Shown here piece after piece: positions 27,383 to 36,596 of a stretch of 64,000 bases of DNA. A model generated the notes under the pieces. It was not told the origin of the DNA, did not search any database, and saw only the letters and a program-made list of their open reading frames with translations. This DNA comes from Myxococcales bacterium. Lineage in GTDB: Bacteria > Myxococcota_A > Polyangia > Nannocystales > Nannocystaceae. How positions within the stretch are numbered: the stretch's first letter is position 1; each line of letters starts with the position of its first letter. The stretch covers positions 145,108 through 209,107 of the forward strand of contig JACKDW010000017.1 in assembly GCA_020633295.1 (NCBI GenBank), in the 5' to 3' direction. Position numbers and translations under genes: made by a program.

Positions 27383-28297
27383 ATGCCCGCTCTCCTGATG
27401 GTCGACCCCGAAGTCCAGCGCGCGCTGCGAGAGCGCGCCCCTGTCGTCGCGCTCGAGAGCGCCGTGTTGACCCACGGGCTGCCGCGCCCCCACAACCTCG
27501 AGGTCGTCCAGCGGATGATCGCCGCCGTGCGCCACGCGGGCGCGATCCCGGCCGTCGTCGCGGTGCTCGGCGGCGTGCTCCACGTCGGCCTCGGCGACGC
27601 GGCGCTCGCCGAGATCGCCGGCCGCGACGGCGCGCACAAGCTCAGCGCGCGCGACCTCGCGTGGGCCCACGCGACCGGCTCGGACGGCGGGACGACGGTC
27701 GCGGCGACGCTCGCGGCCTGCGGACTCGCGGGCGTGCGCGTGTTCGCGACCGGCGGTATCGGCGGGGTGCACCGGGGCTGGAGAGAGCACCTCGACATCT
27801 CCGCCGACATCGAGGCGCTCGCCAGCGCGCCCTGCTGCACGGTCGCGGCCGGGGGGAAGTCGATCCTCGACCTGCCGGCGACGCTCGAGGCGCTCGAGAC
27901 CCGCGGCGTGCCGGTGATCGGCTGGCGCACCGATCACTTCCCGCAGTTCCACAGCCGCGGGCACGCGCGCCTGCCGGCGCCGCGTCGGCTCGACACGCTC
28001 GAGCAGGTCGCGCTGCTGTGCCGCGCGCGCTGGGACGCGCTCGCGCAGCCCGGCGGCGTCCTGCTCGCCAACCCGATCCCCGAGGAGCACGCGCTGCCGC
28101 AGCGCGAGCTCGACGACGCGGTCGCGCAGGCGCAGCGCGACGCGGACGCGCGCGGCATCCGTGGCGCCGCGCTGACGCCGTTCTTGCTCGCGGCGCTCGA
28201 GCGCATCACCGCCGGGCGCAGCGTCACCGCCAACCTCGCGCTGCTCGAGCACAACGCGGCGCTCGCCGGCGAGCTCGCGCGCGCGCTGGCTGGATGA
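27383..28297 (+). CDS. psuG: Pseudouridine-5'-phosphate glycosidase
   Basis: A 304-residue PsuG enzyme that splits pseudouridine 5'-phosphate into uracil and ribose 5-phosphate. Family motifs are clear: VALESAVLTHGLPRPHN near the N-terminus, the HKLSARDL segment with the Schiff-base Lys, TTVAATLAACGLAGV, FATGGIGGVHRG, DISADIEAL and LLANPIPEEHAL. The kinase partner PsuK is not adjacent. Start at ATG 27383 or, five codons later, ATG 27398. It is transcribed away from the interrupted lipoprotein gene; the two share an 87-nt promoter region. Confidence 0.95.
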   Translation: MPALLMVDPEVQRALRERAPVVALESAVLTHGLPRPHNLEVVQRMIAAVRHAGAIPAVVAVLGGVLHVGLGDAALAEIAGRDGAHKLSARDLAWAHATGSDGGTTVAATLAACGLAGVRVFATGGIGGVHRGWREHLDISADIEALASAPCCTVAAGGKSILDLPATLEALETRGVPVIGWRTDHFPQFHSRGHARLPAPRRLDTLEQVALLCRARWDALAQPGGVLLANPIPEEHALPQRELDDAVAQAQRDADARGIRGAALTPFLLAALERITAGRSVTANLALLEHNAALAGELARALAG

Positions 28298-28622
28298 CGA
28301 CGAGCGAGCGCGACGTGAGTCGCGTTGGTAGGCGCGCTCACTCCTGCGTCAGGCTCTAGACCGCGAGCGCGGTGAGGATCGGCGACGTCAGGCCGCCCGC
28401 TCGAGCGCCTCTCGCCGCGCGCTGTGGGCTCGTGCTCCGCTCGTGGTTCATCGCGACGCCAGCGACGTGTCTCCAAGCGCAGCTTGGTTCAGGCGCGCGT
28501 GTCAGGCTCTGGCGACGCCGTGAACGGCTCTGCGCGCGGGGTATCAATTGATCCCGCGAGGCGCTTGCATGTACAACCTGCGCCGCAGCCCGCCTCGGGC
28601 GGCGGACGGGAACAGAGACTCC
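28298..28622. other. Intergenic region with an operator-like dyad
   Basis: About 0.3 kb without a gene. It holds a CAATTG-centred dyad at 28535-28558 and, before it, GC-rich DNA with several GTCAGGCTCT words (28348, 28500). Confidence 0.5.
28535..28558. promoter_or_regulatory. Dyad CGCGGG-ATCAATTGAT-CCCGCG
   Basis: A 10-bp perfect palindrome ATCAATTGAT framed by CGCGGG and CCCGCG, with a 2-nt bulge on the left side. It lies 65 nt before the Cys-rich lipoprotein gene and could be a repressor site or the terminator of psuG. Confidence 0.45.
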
Positions 28623-30002
28623 ATGACCAGACTTGACTCGAGCGTTCACTTCTACTCCCTGCGCGTCGCCGCGGTGAGCCTGGCCATCGCGCTGGGCGGA
28701 TGCGGCGACGACACCAGCGAGACCACGGCGGGCACCACCAACGACACCACCGGTGAGGAGACCACCGAGGGGGGCACGACCGCCGCGCCCGCCACCACGG
28801 ACCCCACCAACGACACCTCTTCGGGCGCGTCCTCGAGCACCGGCGATCCAGAGCCGGTCTGCGGCGACGGCGTGCTCGACGACGGCGAGGCTTGCGACGG
28901 CGACGAGCTCAACGGGGCCGACTGCGTGTCCGAGGGCTTCGTCGACGGCGCGCTGAGCTGCGGGAACGACTGCGCGCTCGACACCTCGAAGTGCGTGACC
29001 GAGCTGATGTGCAGCGAGGGCGCCCTCGCGGCGCCCGACTGCACGGTCGGCGACGCGGCCAGCTGCGCGTGCGTCGGCTGCGACAACAACGGGATGTGCA
29101 CGCTCGAGGACGACTGCGTGTGCGGTGACTGCGGAAACGACGCGTTCTGCAGCGACCCCGCGAACTGCAACAACGACGGCCAGTGCGACCCGTACAACGA
29201 GGGCTGCGGGTGCCAGGACTGCAGCGGCCACCCGCAGTGCTACCCGATCTGCGGCGACGGGGTCGCGGCCGCCGACGAGGCCTGCGACGGCGAGGACCTC
29301 GCGGGCAGCAGCTGCGTCGCCGAGGGCTTCGACGGCGGCGGCGTGCTCGCCTGCGACGACGCGTGCGGCCTCGTCACCGACGAGTGCCTGTCCGAGGAGG
29401 TCTGCGGCGACACCTTCATCGGCGCGACCGAGGCCTGCGACGGCGAGAACCTCGCCGGCGAGGACTGCGTCTCGCAGGGCTTCGCCGACGGCGAGCTCGC
29501 GTGCGCGGACAGCTGTGAGTTCGACACCAGCGGCTGCTTCGACGTCTGCGGCGACGAGGCGATCACCGGGCTCGAGGAGTGCGACGGCGTCGACCTCGGC
29601 GGCGAGAGCTGCGTCTCGCAGGGCTTCCCCGGCGGCGGCCTGCTCCTCTGCGGCATCGAGAGCTGCCTGCTCGACACGAGCGGCTGCCTCGAGGACGAGG
29701 TCTGCGGCGACGGCTACATCGGCGAGACCGAGACCTGCGACGGCGAGGAGTTCGGCGGCGAGACCTGCGTCTCGCAGGGCTTCCCCGGCGGCGGCCCGCT
29801 CAGCTGCGAGGACGAGTGCGCGCTGATCAACACCGAGGCGTGCGTGATGGACGAGGTCTGCGGCGACGGCTTCGCGGGCGAGAGCGAGGAGTGCGACGGC
29901 GACGACCTCGCCGGCGAGGACTGCATCTCGCAGGGCTTCCCCGGCGGCGGCGTGCTCAGCTGCAACGACGCCTGCGAGTTCATAACCGAGGCCTGCCTGT
30001 AG
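28623..30002 (+). CDS. Cys-rich repeat lipoprotein
   Basis: A 459-residue secreted lipoprotein: signal peptide with lipobox ALGGC, a Thr/Glu/Ser spacer (TTAGTTNDTTGEE style), then about seven Cys-rich repeats of the form CGDG..E.CDG..L.G..C...GF..G.L.C...C. The second repeat is unlike the others, with extra Cys pairs (CACVGCDNNGMC). The last four share a near-identical CVSQGFPGGG or CISQGFPGGG core, a sign of recent duplication. Each repeat probably forms disulfides. Such proteins are typical of myxobacterial outer surfaces; binding partner unknown. The ATG at 28623 starts the signal peptide; upstream in-frame starts (28548, 28569) are less likely. Confidence 0.85.
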   Translation: MTRLDSSVHFYSLRVAAVSLAIALGGCGDDTSETTAGTTNDTTGEETTEGGTTAAPATTDPTNDTSSGASSSTGDPEPVCGDGVLDDGEACDGDELNGADCVSEGFVDGALSCGNDCALDTSKCVTELMCSEGALAAPDCTVGDAASCACVGCDNNGMCTLEDDCVCGDCGNDAFCSDPANCNNDGQCDPYNEGCGCQDCSGHPQCYPICGDGVAAADEACDGEDLAGSSCVAEGFDGGGVLACDDACGLVTDECLSEEVCGDTFIGATEACDGENLAGEDCVSQGFADGELACADSCEFDTSGCFDVCGDEAITGLEECDGVDLGGESCVSQGFPGGGLLLCGIESCLLDTSGCLEDEVCGDGYIGETETCDGEEFGGETCVSQGFPGGGPLSCEDECALINTEACVMDEVCGDGFAGESEECDGDDLAGEDCISQGFPGGGVLSCNDACEFITEACL

Positions 30003-30214
30003 CGCGCCTGCGCGACGCGAGCGACCGCTCGAGCTCCAGCGCGGCTGGAGCCCGGGCGGTCTTCGCGAGCGGCCCGCGCGAGGCGACGGCCGCGCGACGA
30101 AATTGAGCTGTTGGTTTGGACAGATCGAGGTGGCGGCGGCGCGCGGCGAGCTCGGGCCGCGACGGCGCCGACGCGACGGCGCCGCCGCGTCAGCCCGCGC
30201 GCCGATGCGTCTGC

Positions 30215-30220
30215 TACGAT
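30215..30220 (+). promoter_or_regulatory. -10 box TACGAT, 7 nt before ATG start
   Basis: TACGAT, 7 nt, then the ATG of the enoyl-CoA hydratase-like gene; leaderless-type start. Confidence 0.5.
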
Positions 30221-30227
30221 GCCGCCT

Positions 30228-30947
30228 ATGAGCCAGACGGACTCCATCATCTCCTACGAGCGCGTCGACGACGTCGCGGTCATCACCATGGACGACGGCA
30301 AGGCGAACGCGCTGAGCTACGCGCTGCTCGCCGAGCTCGATGAGGCGCTCACGCGGGCCGAGCAGGAGGCCAGCGCGATCGTGCTGGCCGGCCGCGCGCA
30401 GCGGTTCAGCGCGGGCTTCGACCTGAAGGTGATGATGCAGGGGCCGGAGTCCGCGCGCGACCTGATGACGCGCGGCGGGGACGTCATGATGCGCCTGTAC
30501 GGCTGCCCGCTGCCGACGGTCGCGGCGTGCACGGGGCACGCGCTGGCCGGCGGCGCGCTGCTGCTGCTGTGCTGCGACCTGCGGATCGGCGCCGAGGGGG
30601 CGTTCAAGCTCGGGCTCAACGAGGTGGCGATCGGCCTGCCGGTCCCGCACCTCGCGTACCGCCTCGCCCAGGATCGCCTCGAGCGGCGCCGACGCTACGA
30701 GGCCACGCTGATGGCGACGATCTTCGACCCCGCAGGCGCGGCGGCGGTGGGCTTCCTCGACCGGACCGTGGCCGAGGAGGAGGTGCTGGCGACGGCGCGG
30801 GCCGAGGCGGCGCGCCTCGGCGCGCTGCCCAGCTTCGCCTACGCGCACACGAAACGCAGCATGCGCGGGCCGATCATCACGGAGATCCGCGAGGCGCTCG
30901 CCGAGGACCTCAAGAAGCTCCACGACCTCGCGCAGGGCGGGGGCTAG
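30228..30947 (+). CDS. Enoyl-CoA hydratase/isomerase (crotonase) family protein
   Basis: A 239-residue crotonase-fold protein acting on acyl-CoA thioesters. The two oxyanion-hole segments are visible (FSAGFDLK and GHALAGGALLL) and a likely catalytic Glu sits in LNEVAIGLP. The N-terminus (VAVITMDDGKANALS) is typical. Short family members of this kind often have isomerase or hydratase activity that cannot be told apart by eye. It stands alone, so its pathway is unknown. The ATG is preceded by a TACGAT box 7 nt away. It converges with the 1868-residue gene; a perfect dyad separates the two stops. Confidence 0.9.
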   Translation: MSQTDSIISYERVDDVAVITMDDGKANALSYALLAELDEALTRAEQEASAIVLAGRAQRFSAGFDLKVMMQGPESARDLMTRGGDVMMRLYGCPLPTVAACTGHALAGGALLLLCCDLRIGAEGAFKLGLNEVAIGLPVPHLAYRLAQDRLERRRRYEATLMATIFDPAGAAAVGFLDRTVAEEEVLATARAEAARLGALPSFAYAHTKRSMRGPIITEIREALAEDLKKLHDLAQGGG

Positions 30948-30964
30948 CCGCGCCGGCGCGTGGT

Positions 30965-30988
30965 CGACATGGTTAAATAGACATGTCG
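30965..30988. terminator. Dyad CGACATG...CATGTCG between convergent genes
   Basis: A perfect 7-bp stem with a 10-nt AT-rich loop, in the 42 nt between two convergent stop codons. Its position fits a terminator used from both sides; no U-tract follows on the plus strand. Confidence 0.55.
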
Positions 30989-30989
30989 G

Positions 30990-33900
30990 CTACGCGCCCA
31001 CGCCGGACAGGACGTGCCCCGCGTGGTGGGTGATGAACGCGCGCGCCTGCCCGGGCTCGAGGTCCTCGGCCCAGAGGATGAAGTAGCTGTAGACCGCGGA
31101 CGCGATCACGCTGACGAGCAGCGGGTCGCGCTCGAAGCCGGCGATCGCCCGCTGCACGACCTTGTGGTCGCTGTTGATGACGACGTAGCCGTCGCGCTCG
31201 CCGATCATCGCGCGGGCGTCCGGCGCCGCGCCAGCGCGCGCGCGCGCCGACGACAGGTGATCGATCGAGAGCAGGTCGAGGTAGGCCTCGGTGAGCAGGT
31301 CCTCGGCGTTGCTGTTGACGATCCGCAGCTCCGCGCGCACGGACTCGAGCAGGCGCTGCGCGGCGGTCGGCTGCGGGAGCTCGGTGAGCTCCTCGGCGAG
31401 GTGCGAGGTCGACATCTCGCGGTTGCGCAGCGTCGGGACGCCGGACGAGGCGCCCTCGTGCTTCCAGAAGCCGAGGTGCGAGAGCTCGCTGGGTCGCTCG
31501 CTGAGCGCGGTGTTGAGCGAGATCAGGCGCAGGTTGGCGAGCGTGAACAGCGGCATCTCGGCGAGCGCGCGGTAGATCCTGCGGTGACTCGACTTGAGGC
31601 GCTGACGTCCGTCGGTGCGGAACGCGTGCAGGCGGATCAGCAGCCCGGCGAGCGCGACGCGCACGCGCGAGGGGTCGACGGTCGCGTCGAGCCCCCTGCG
31701 CGTGCGCCCCTTGAGGGTCACGGGCGCCCCCTGGCCCTGCTCGAGCGCGCCCTCGTAGGTCTCGATGAGCTCGCGGAACAGCTGCTGCGAGGCGGTCTCG
31801 AGCGCCTGGGTCTGGCGCCGTGAGAGCTCGACCGTGTCCCACTCGCGCGAGACGTGCTCCTCGCTGTCGACCGTGAGCGCGCCCTCGCAGGGGTAGAGCT
31901 CGGAGAGCGCGCGGCGCTCGATCTCGAGGCCGCCGTGGCCGAGGCGCGCCTTGGCCTCGTGGCCCTCCTCGGGCATCACCCAGAGCCACCCGCTGAGGCC
32001 GCGCGTGTCGACGCGGGTGGCCTCGAGCGCGTCGCGGGGCGGGAGCGCGGGGAGCCGCCGCGCCTGCGCGCGACGCTTGCGGATCCGCTGCTCGCGCTGC
32101 CACTCGGACGCGTGCTCGCGCAGGCTCGGGAACAGCCGCGCGAGCTCGCCGAGGCGGTCGCTGTCGATGACGACGACCGGGAACTCGGGGAGCTCGTGGA
32201 CCCACGGCTCGGTGACGTAGCGCAGCTCGCCGCGCTCCTCGTGGGCGCGCGCGAGCTCGAGCAGGCTGCGGCGTCGACCGTCGACGCAGGCGAACGCGGC
32301 CAGCTCGAGCAGCGGCCGCGCGAGCGCGTCCTTGCCGAGCTTCTCGGCCGCGGCCGCGGTCGGGACGCCCTTCGCGGGCGCGCGCGTGGCCAGGATGTGG
32401 AGGACCCAGTGCACGCCGGCGTCGAGCTCGAAGCTGTCGAGCTCGGGCCAGCGGCGCGCGAGCTCCTCGAGCAGCGCGGGCGTGTGCGAGGTGACGACCG
32501 CGGTGATCCGATCGAGCACCTTGTCGTTCATCTCGACGATGCCGAAGTCGAGCGCGATGTCGTCGCGGTGCAGCGCGCCGATGACCGGCAGCTCGCTCTC
32601 GGGGAAGACCGTGAGCGAGAGCCCGCGCGGCGTGCCGACGCGGATCATCGCGGGCTCGTCGGCGCGGGGACCCCAGCGCCGCAGGCCGAGCTGACCGCTG
32701 AGGTCGCGATCGTCGACGTCGACGGCGACGAGGCGCTCGCCGGCGGGCAGGCGCAGCAGCCCGCCGTCGTCGCGGGAGACGCCGTCCCTCGCGCGCTCGC
32801 GCGCCTCGATCCAGGCCGCGGCGCTCTGGAGCGTCTCCGCACCGAGCACGCGGCTGAGCGTGTGAAGCTCGGCGCTGTCGAGGATCGTGATGACGCGCTC
32901 GACGCCGTCGTAGTGGCGCAGGCGCCCGCTCGCGCTCGCGGAGCCCTCGTCGTCGGCGACGTAGAACAAGGAGCTCTGCTCGCGCGCGACCGCGAGGATC
33001 TCGGCGAAGCTGAGCATCCGCCCGGCGGTCGTGCGCACGAGCGGCGCGAGCTCGACGTCGGGCATGAGCCGCAGGAGCTGCTTGCGCACCTCGACCCGCG
33101 CGCGCCGCTCCTCGCTCGTGCCGCGCTCGTCGCGACGGTTAGCGGCGCGGCCCTCGAGCAGCGGCTCGATGCGCGCGGAGGTCGGCGTCTCGCCGCGCTC
33201 GAGCAGGCGCTCGATCGCCGAGATCACGCGGCTCTGCGAGAAGGTCGCGACGAGCGCGAGGATCTTCCCGTACTCCTCGAGGCTCTCGTCGTCGCCCGCC
33301 GTCGCGCGCAGCGCCGTGTAGACGCGCAGCAGCTGGGGGTGATCGAACACGGCGCAGGGGACCCGCAGCAGCAACAGCCGCTGGATCGACGCCTCGCCCG
33401 GCTGCGCGGCGTAGCAGTCGTCGATGGCCGACTGCAGCAGCGAGGGCAGCGCGCCGGCGACCGCGGCGTCGAGCGCGAGCGGTGCGTCGCCCTCGGGGAG
33501 CCCGCTCCACTCGTCGTCGACCGGCACTTCGTCGTCGTTGACGACGCCGACGAGCCCGGGGATCAGCACCGGCACGCGGCGCTCGCCGAGGAAGCGCCCG
33601 TACTTGAGCACGCGGACGCGCGCGCGCGTGGTCCCGAGGCGATCGGGGCGCATGCCGCCGCGCGCGACGCCCAACGCCCCGCGCGCCGTGCCGCGCTCGA
33701 AGGAGGTCTGCACGAGCGTCTCGCCCTCGAGGGTGAGCGGCTCGATCGGCCGATCGAGGAAGGCCGCGCGTCGACGCAGGCGGTCGAGCTGCGGCGAGAA
33801 GTCCGTCAGCGCGTCCTCGCCGAACAGCGACACGAGCGCGGCGTGCTGCTCGTCGGTCAACCACAGCACGGGCTCGTCGACGCCGCGCTGCGGGCCGTGC

Positions 33901-36596
33901 TCCACGCCGAGCCAGTGGATGGTCCCGTGCGCCCGGCGCGTCTCGGCGATCGCCACGAGCGAGCGGCCCTCGCCCGCGCAGGTCTCGAACACCTCGACGC
34001 GCGCGAGCGGGTGCGGCTCCTCGCCGTCGCCGAGCCCCCAGCGCGGCGCGAGCTCGTCGCCGCCGAGCGTGCGCATGTGCCTGGCCGCGGAGCCAGGCGC
34101 GAAGCCGAACGCGCGCAGCGTGTTGATGCCGAAGTCCGCGCCCTGGACCGCGAACATGTAGGGCATGAACAGCGCGCGCGCCTCGCTGATGTCGTGCGGG
34201 CGCTCGACCCACGCGCGCGCGAGCTCGGACATCACGCTGCCGAGCGCGCGCAGCAGCTCGTAGACCGCGCGCGCGAGCACGTCGTTGCGGTGCGCGGCGT
34301 TGTACGAGCGGTTGGGCGTGAAGCCGGCCTCGATCACCGCGTCGAGCCCGGGCACGGGGACGTCGAGGATCGCCTGCTGCAAGAGGCAGCCGTCCTTGAT
34401 CAGGCGGACGGTGCAGCGCTCGCTGCCGACGCCGCGCAGGCCGACCTCGCCGCGCACGCCCTCGGCGTCGATCGTCCCGCGGACCAGGTAGTAGCTCGAG
34501 CCGAGGCGCGGCGGGTGCCGGCGCTCCTTCCACTGCTCGAAGCTCTCGTGGTAGCGGCGCTCTCGCTCGATCGCGCGGGAGACGTCGATCGCGCGCTCGC
34601 CCAGCGCGCGCGTGAAGAACTCCGCCTCGCCGTCGCCCTGCAGGTAGAAGACGGTGCCGACCGCCTCGGGCAGCGGCGCGTCCTGTCCGGTCGCGCGCGC
34701 GTACTGGATCTCGCCCTGCATCTCGAGCAGCGCGCGGGTCGTGTAGCGGACGCCGTCGGACGCCGGCCAGAGCGGGAGCGCGGCGAGGCGCGTGAGCAGC
34801 TCGTCGCCTGGCGCGTCGCTCGAGGCGTCGGCCTCAGCCTCGCTCGCCGCGGACTCGGCCTCGCTCGCCGCGACCGCGTCCGCCTCGGGCGCGTCCGTCT
34901 CGACGTCGGCGGACTCGACGGACTCGACGTCGGTCGCCTCGTCCTCGGCCGACTCGCCGTCGGTCGCCTCGACCGCAGCGGACTCGTCCTCGGCTGACTC
35001 GACGACAGTGGACTCGTCCTCGACTTCTGCCTCGGCTGCCTCGACCTCGACCTCGCCGGCCTCTGCGTCGGCCTCGGCTGACTCGACGTCGGCTGCCTCG
35101 ACGTCGTCTACCTCGGCCTCGACCGCCTCGACGTCTTCCTCTGCCTCGACCGCCTCGACTTCGTCTACCTCGGCCTCGGCCTCGCCTGCCCCGGCCCCTG
35201 CCTCGGCGGCCGCCTCGACTTCGTCTACCTCGGCCTCGACCGCCTCGACGTCGTCTACCTCGGCCTCGCCTGCCCCGGCCCCTGCCTCGACGTCGTCTAC
35301 CTCGGCCCCGACCGGCTCGGCTTCGCCTGACTCTTCGCCTGACTCTTCTGACACCTCGTCTTCGGTCGCCTCGGCGGCGGCCTCGACCTCCGCGCCGGTC
35401 GACTCCAGCTCGGCCGTCTCGTGTTCGCCTGTCTCGACCTCGGCGACGTCGACCTCGGCCGCCTCGACGTCGTCTGTGGCGTCCTCCTCGACCGGGTCCG
35501 CGGGGGCCGCGACGGCGTCGCGCCGCGCGACGTCGTCGGGCGGCTCCTTCGCGGGCTTGACGACGACCGCTTCGGGCGACCAGCGCGACATCAGCTGGCC
35601 CTTGAGCAGCGCGTGCAGCCAGCCGGGCGCGTTGGGCTGCTCGAGGCGGCGCGCGAGGTTGTCGAGCACGCGGTCACGCGTCGCGCCCAGGACGTCGAGC
35701 ATGCGCGCGTAGCTGTCGTCGCGCACGAGCTCGCGCATGGTCGCGTCGGTCGACAGCCGCGAGCCGTCCACGCGCGCGCGAAAGCCCGGCGGGAAGCCCT
35801 CGGGGAGCGGGTGTCGGGCGATCCAGACGCCGCGCACGAGGATGTCGACGGTCGCGGGCGCCGTGGCCGGCGCCTTGATGCCGACGACGCCGCGCACGAG
35901 CGCGTCGGCGTGGTCCGCCGCGCCGTCGGAGAAAGTGTCGGCGCGCCCCACGAGCCCCTTGATCTCGAGACCCTGGGAGACCTGCTCGCCGTTGACGAGC
36001 ACGGGCAGCTCGGCCCAGCGGCAGCGCTCGCGCAGGAGCGCGACCTCGGCGAAGTGGCCCTCGATGAGCTTCGGGAACTCGAGCGAGAGGCCGGGCCGGT
36101 AGCGCCGGTGCACGTGGATCCAGGTCCCGAGCTTGCCGGGCCGCACCTGCTCGATGAGGTCGACGTCGTCGTGCGCGAGCTCGAGGTACGCGCGGCGCCC
36201 CGCGTCGCCGCTGAGCAGCCGCACGGCCTCCGGGTTGAGCGCCATGACGGCCGCCATCGCCGAGGCGAGCGCGCGCAGGCCCGCGTCGAGCTCGACGCGC
36301 CGCGGCGCGAACAGAGCCCGCTGCAGCTCGGCGAGCTCCTCGGGGGCGAAGGCGCGCCCGCCGAAGTACACGCGCACGTCCTCGCGATCGATCGCGAACT
36401 CGACGCGATCCGCCCCGCGCGCGCAGGCGGCCTGGACCAGCGAGAGCACGAAGCTCTGCGGCCGGGCGAGGCGATACCAGCGCGACTTCTCGCGCGCGCG
36501 CTCGGGCGCGACGACGAACTCGCCGCGCCCCTCCTCTTGACCCTCGGCGACCACGCTCGCGAGTCGCACGTCGGTTATCGGTTGCGTCGTCTCCAC
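30990..36596 (-). CDS. Giant partner of the GHKL ATPase, degenerate GHKL fold plus repeats
   Basis: A 1868-residue cytoplasmic protein. The N-terminal ~330 residues follow the HSP90 N-domain order (SFVLSLVQAACARGADRVEF, then a GTWIHVHRRY strand and a VLVNGEQV segment) but lack the ATP-binding Asn and the DxGxG and GxxG loops, so it looks like a dead ATPase. Residues ~352-600 are an acidic Val/Glu/Ala/Asp-rich low-complexity region. Three later modules resemble each other: LAALPLWPASDGVRYTTRALL, LAPLVRTTAGRMLSFAEIL and LAAFACVDGRRRSLLELAR segments, each followed by a short strand. The GTG start has a GGAG site and lies 22 nt inside the ATPase gene, so the two are coupled. I do not recognise the family; a chaperone or defence complex is possible. 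Confidence 0.8.
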   Translation of the reverse strand: METTQPITDVRLASVVAEGQEEGRGEFVVAPERAREKSRWYRLARPQSFVLSLVQAACARGADRVEFAIDREDVRVYFGGRAFAPEELAELQRALFAPRRVELDAGLRALASAMAAVMALNPEAVRLLSGDAGRRAYLELAHDDVDLIEQVRPGKLGTWIHVHRRYRPGLSLEFPKLIEGHFAEVALLRERCRWAELPVLVNGEQVSQGLEIKGLVGRADTFSDGAADHADALVRGVVGIKAPATAPATVDILVRGVWIARHPLPEGFPPGFRARVDGSRLSTDATMRELVRDDSYARMLDVLGATRDRVLDNLARRLEQPNAPGWLHALLKGQLMSRWSPEAVVVKPAKEPPDDVARRDAVAAPADPVEEDATDDVEAAEVDVAEVETGEHETAELESTGAEVEAAAEATEDEVSEESGEESGEAEPVGAEVDDVEAGAGAGEAEVDDVEAVEAEVDEVEAAAEAGAGAGEAEAEVDEVEAVEAEEDVEAVEAEVDDVEAADVESAEADAEAGEVEVEAAEAEVEDESTVVESAEDESAAVEATDGESAEDEATDVESVESADVETDAPEADAVAASEAESAASEAEADASSDAPGDELLTRLAALPLWPASDGVRYTTRALLEMQGEIQYARATGQDAPLPEAVGTVFYLQGDGEAEFFTRALGERAIDVSRAIERERRYHESFEQWKERRHPPRLGSSYYLVRGTIDAEGVRGEVGLRGVGSERCTVRLIKDGCLLQQAILDVPVPGLDAVIEAGFTPNRSYNAAHRNDVLARAVYELLRALGSVMSELARAWVERPHDISEARALFMPYMFAVQGADFGINTLRAFGFAPGSAARHMRTLGGDELAPRWGLGDGEEPHPLARVEVFETCAGEGRSLVAIAETRRAHGTIHWLGVEHGPQRGVDEPVLWLTDEQHAALVSLFGEDALTDFSPQLDRLRRRAAFLDRPIEPLTLEGETLVQTSFERGTARGALGVARGGMRPDRLGTTRARVRVLKYGRFLGERRVPVLIPGLVGVVNDDEVPVDDEWSGLPEGDAPLALDAAVAGALPSLLQSAIDDCYAAQPGEASIQRLLLLRVPCAVFDHPQLLRVYTALRATAGDDESLEEYGKILALVATFSQSRVISAIERLLERGETPTSARIEPLLEGRAANRRDERGTSEERRARVEVRKQLLRLMPDVELAPLVRTTAGRMLSFAEILAVAREQSSLFYVADDEGSASASGRLRHYDGVERVITILDSAELHTLSRVLGAETLQSAAAWIEARERARDGVSRDDGGLLRLPAGERLVAVDVDDRDLSGQLGLRRWGPRADEPAMIRVGTPRGLSLTVFPESELPVIGALHRDDIALDFGIVEMNDKVLDRITAVVTSHTPALLEELARRWPELDSFELDAGVHWVLHILATRAPAKGVPTAAAAEKLGKDALARPLLELAAFACVDGRRRSLLELARAHEERGELRYVTEPWVHELPEFPVVVIDSDRLGELARLFPSLREHASEWQREQRIRKRRAQARRLPALPPRDALEATRVDTRGLSGWLWVMPEEGHEAKARLGHGGLEIERRALSELYPCEGALTVDSEEHVSREWDTVELSRRQTQALETASQQLFRELIETYEGALEQGQGAPVTLKGRTRRGLDATVDPSRVRVALAGLLIRLHAFRTDGRQRLKSSHRRIYRALAEMPLFTLANLRLISLNTALSERPSELSHLGFWKHEGASSGVPTLRNREMSTSHLAEELTELPQPTAAQRLLESVRAELRIVNSNAEDLLTEAYLDLLSIDHLSSARARAGAAPDARAMIGERDGYVVINSDHKVVQRAIAGFERDPLLVSVIASAVYSYFILWAEDLEPGQARAFITHHAGHVLSGVGA
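34800..35540. repeat. Acidic low-complexity repeats inside the giant gene
   Basis: Imperfect in-frame repeats that code for Val-Glu-Ala, Asp-Asp-Val-Glu-Ala and similar words, with Gly-Ala islands that occur twice. The region separates the degenerate N-terminal domain from the repeated C-terminal modules. Confidence 0.8.

Noticed and set aside
31854..34997. 1047-codon plus-strand frame opposite the giant GHKL-partner gene
   Set aside because: No motif, frame noise opposite a gene with GHKL-like and repeated segments.
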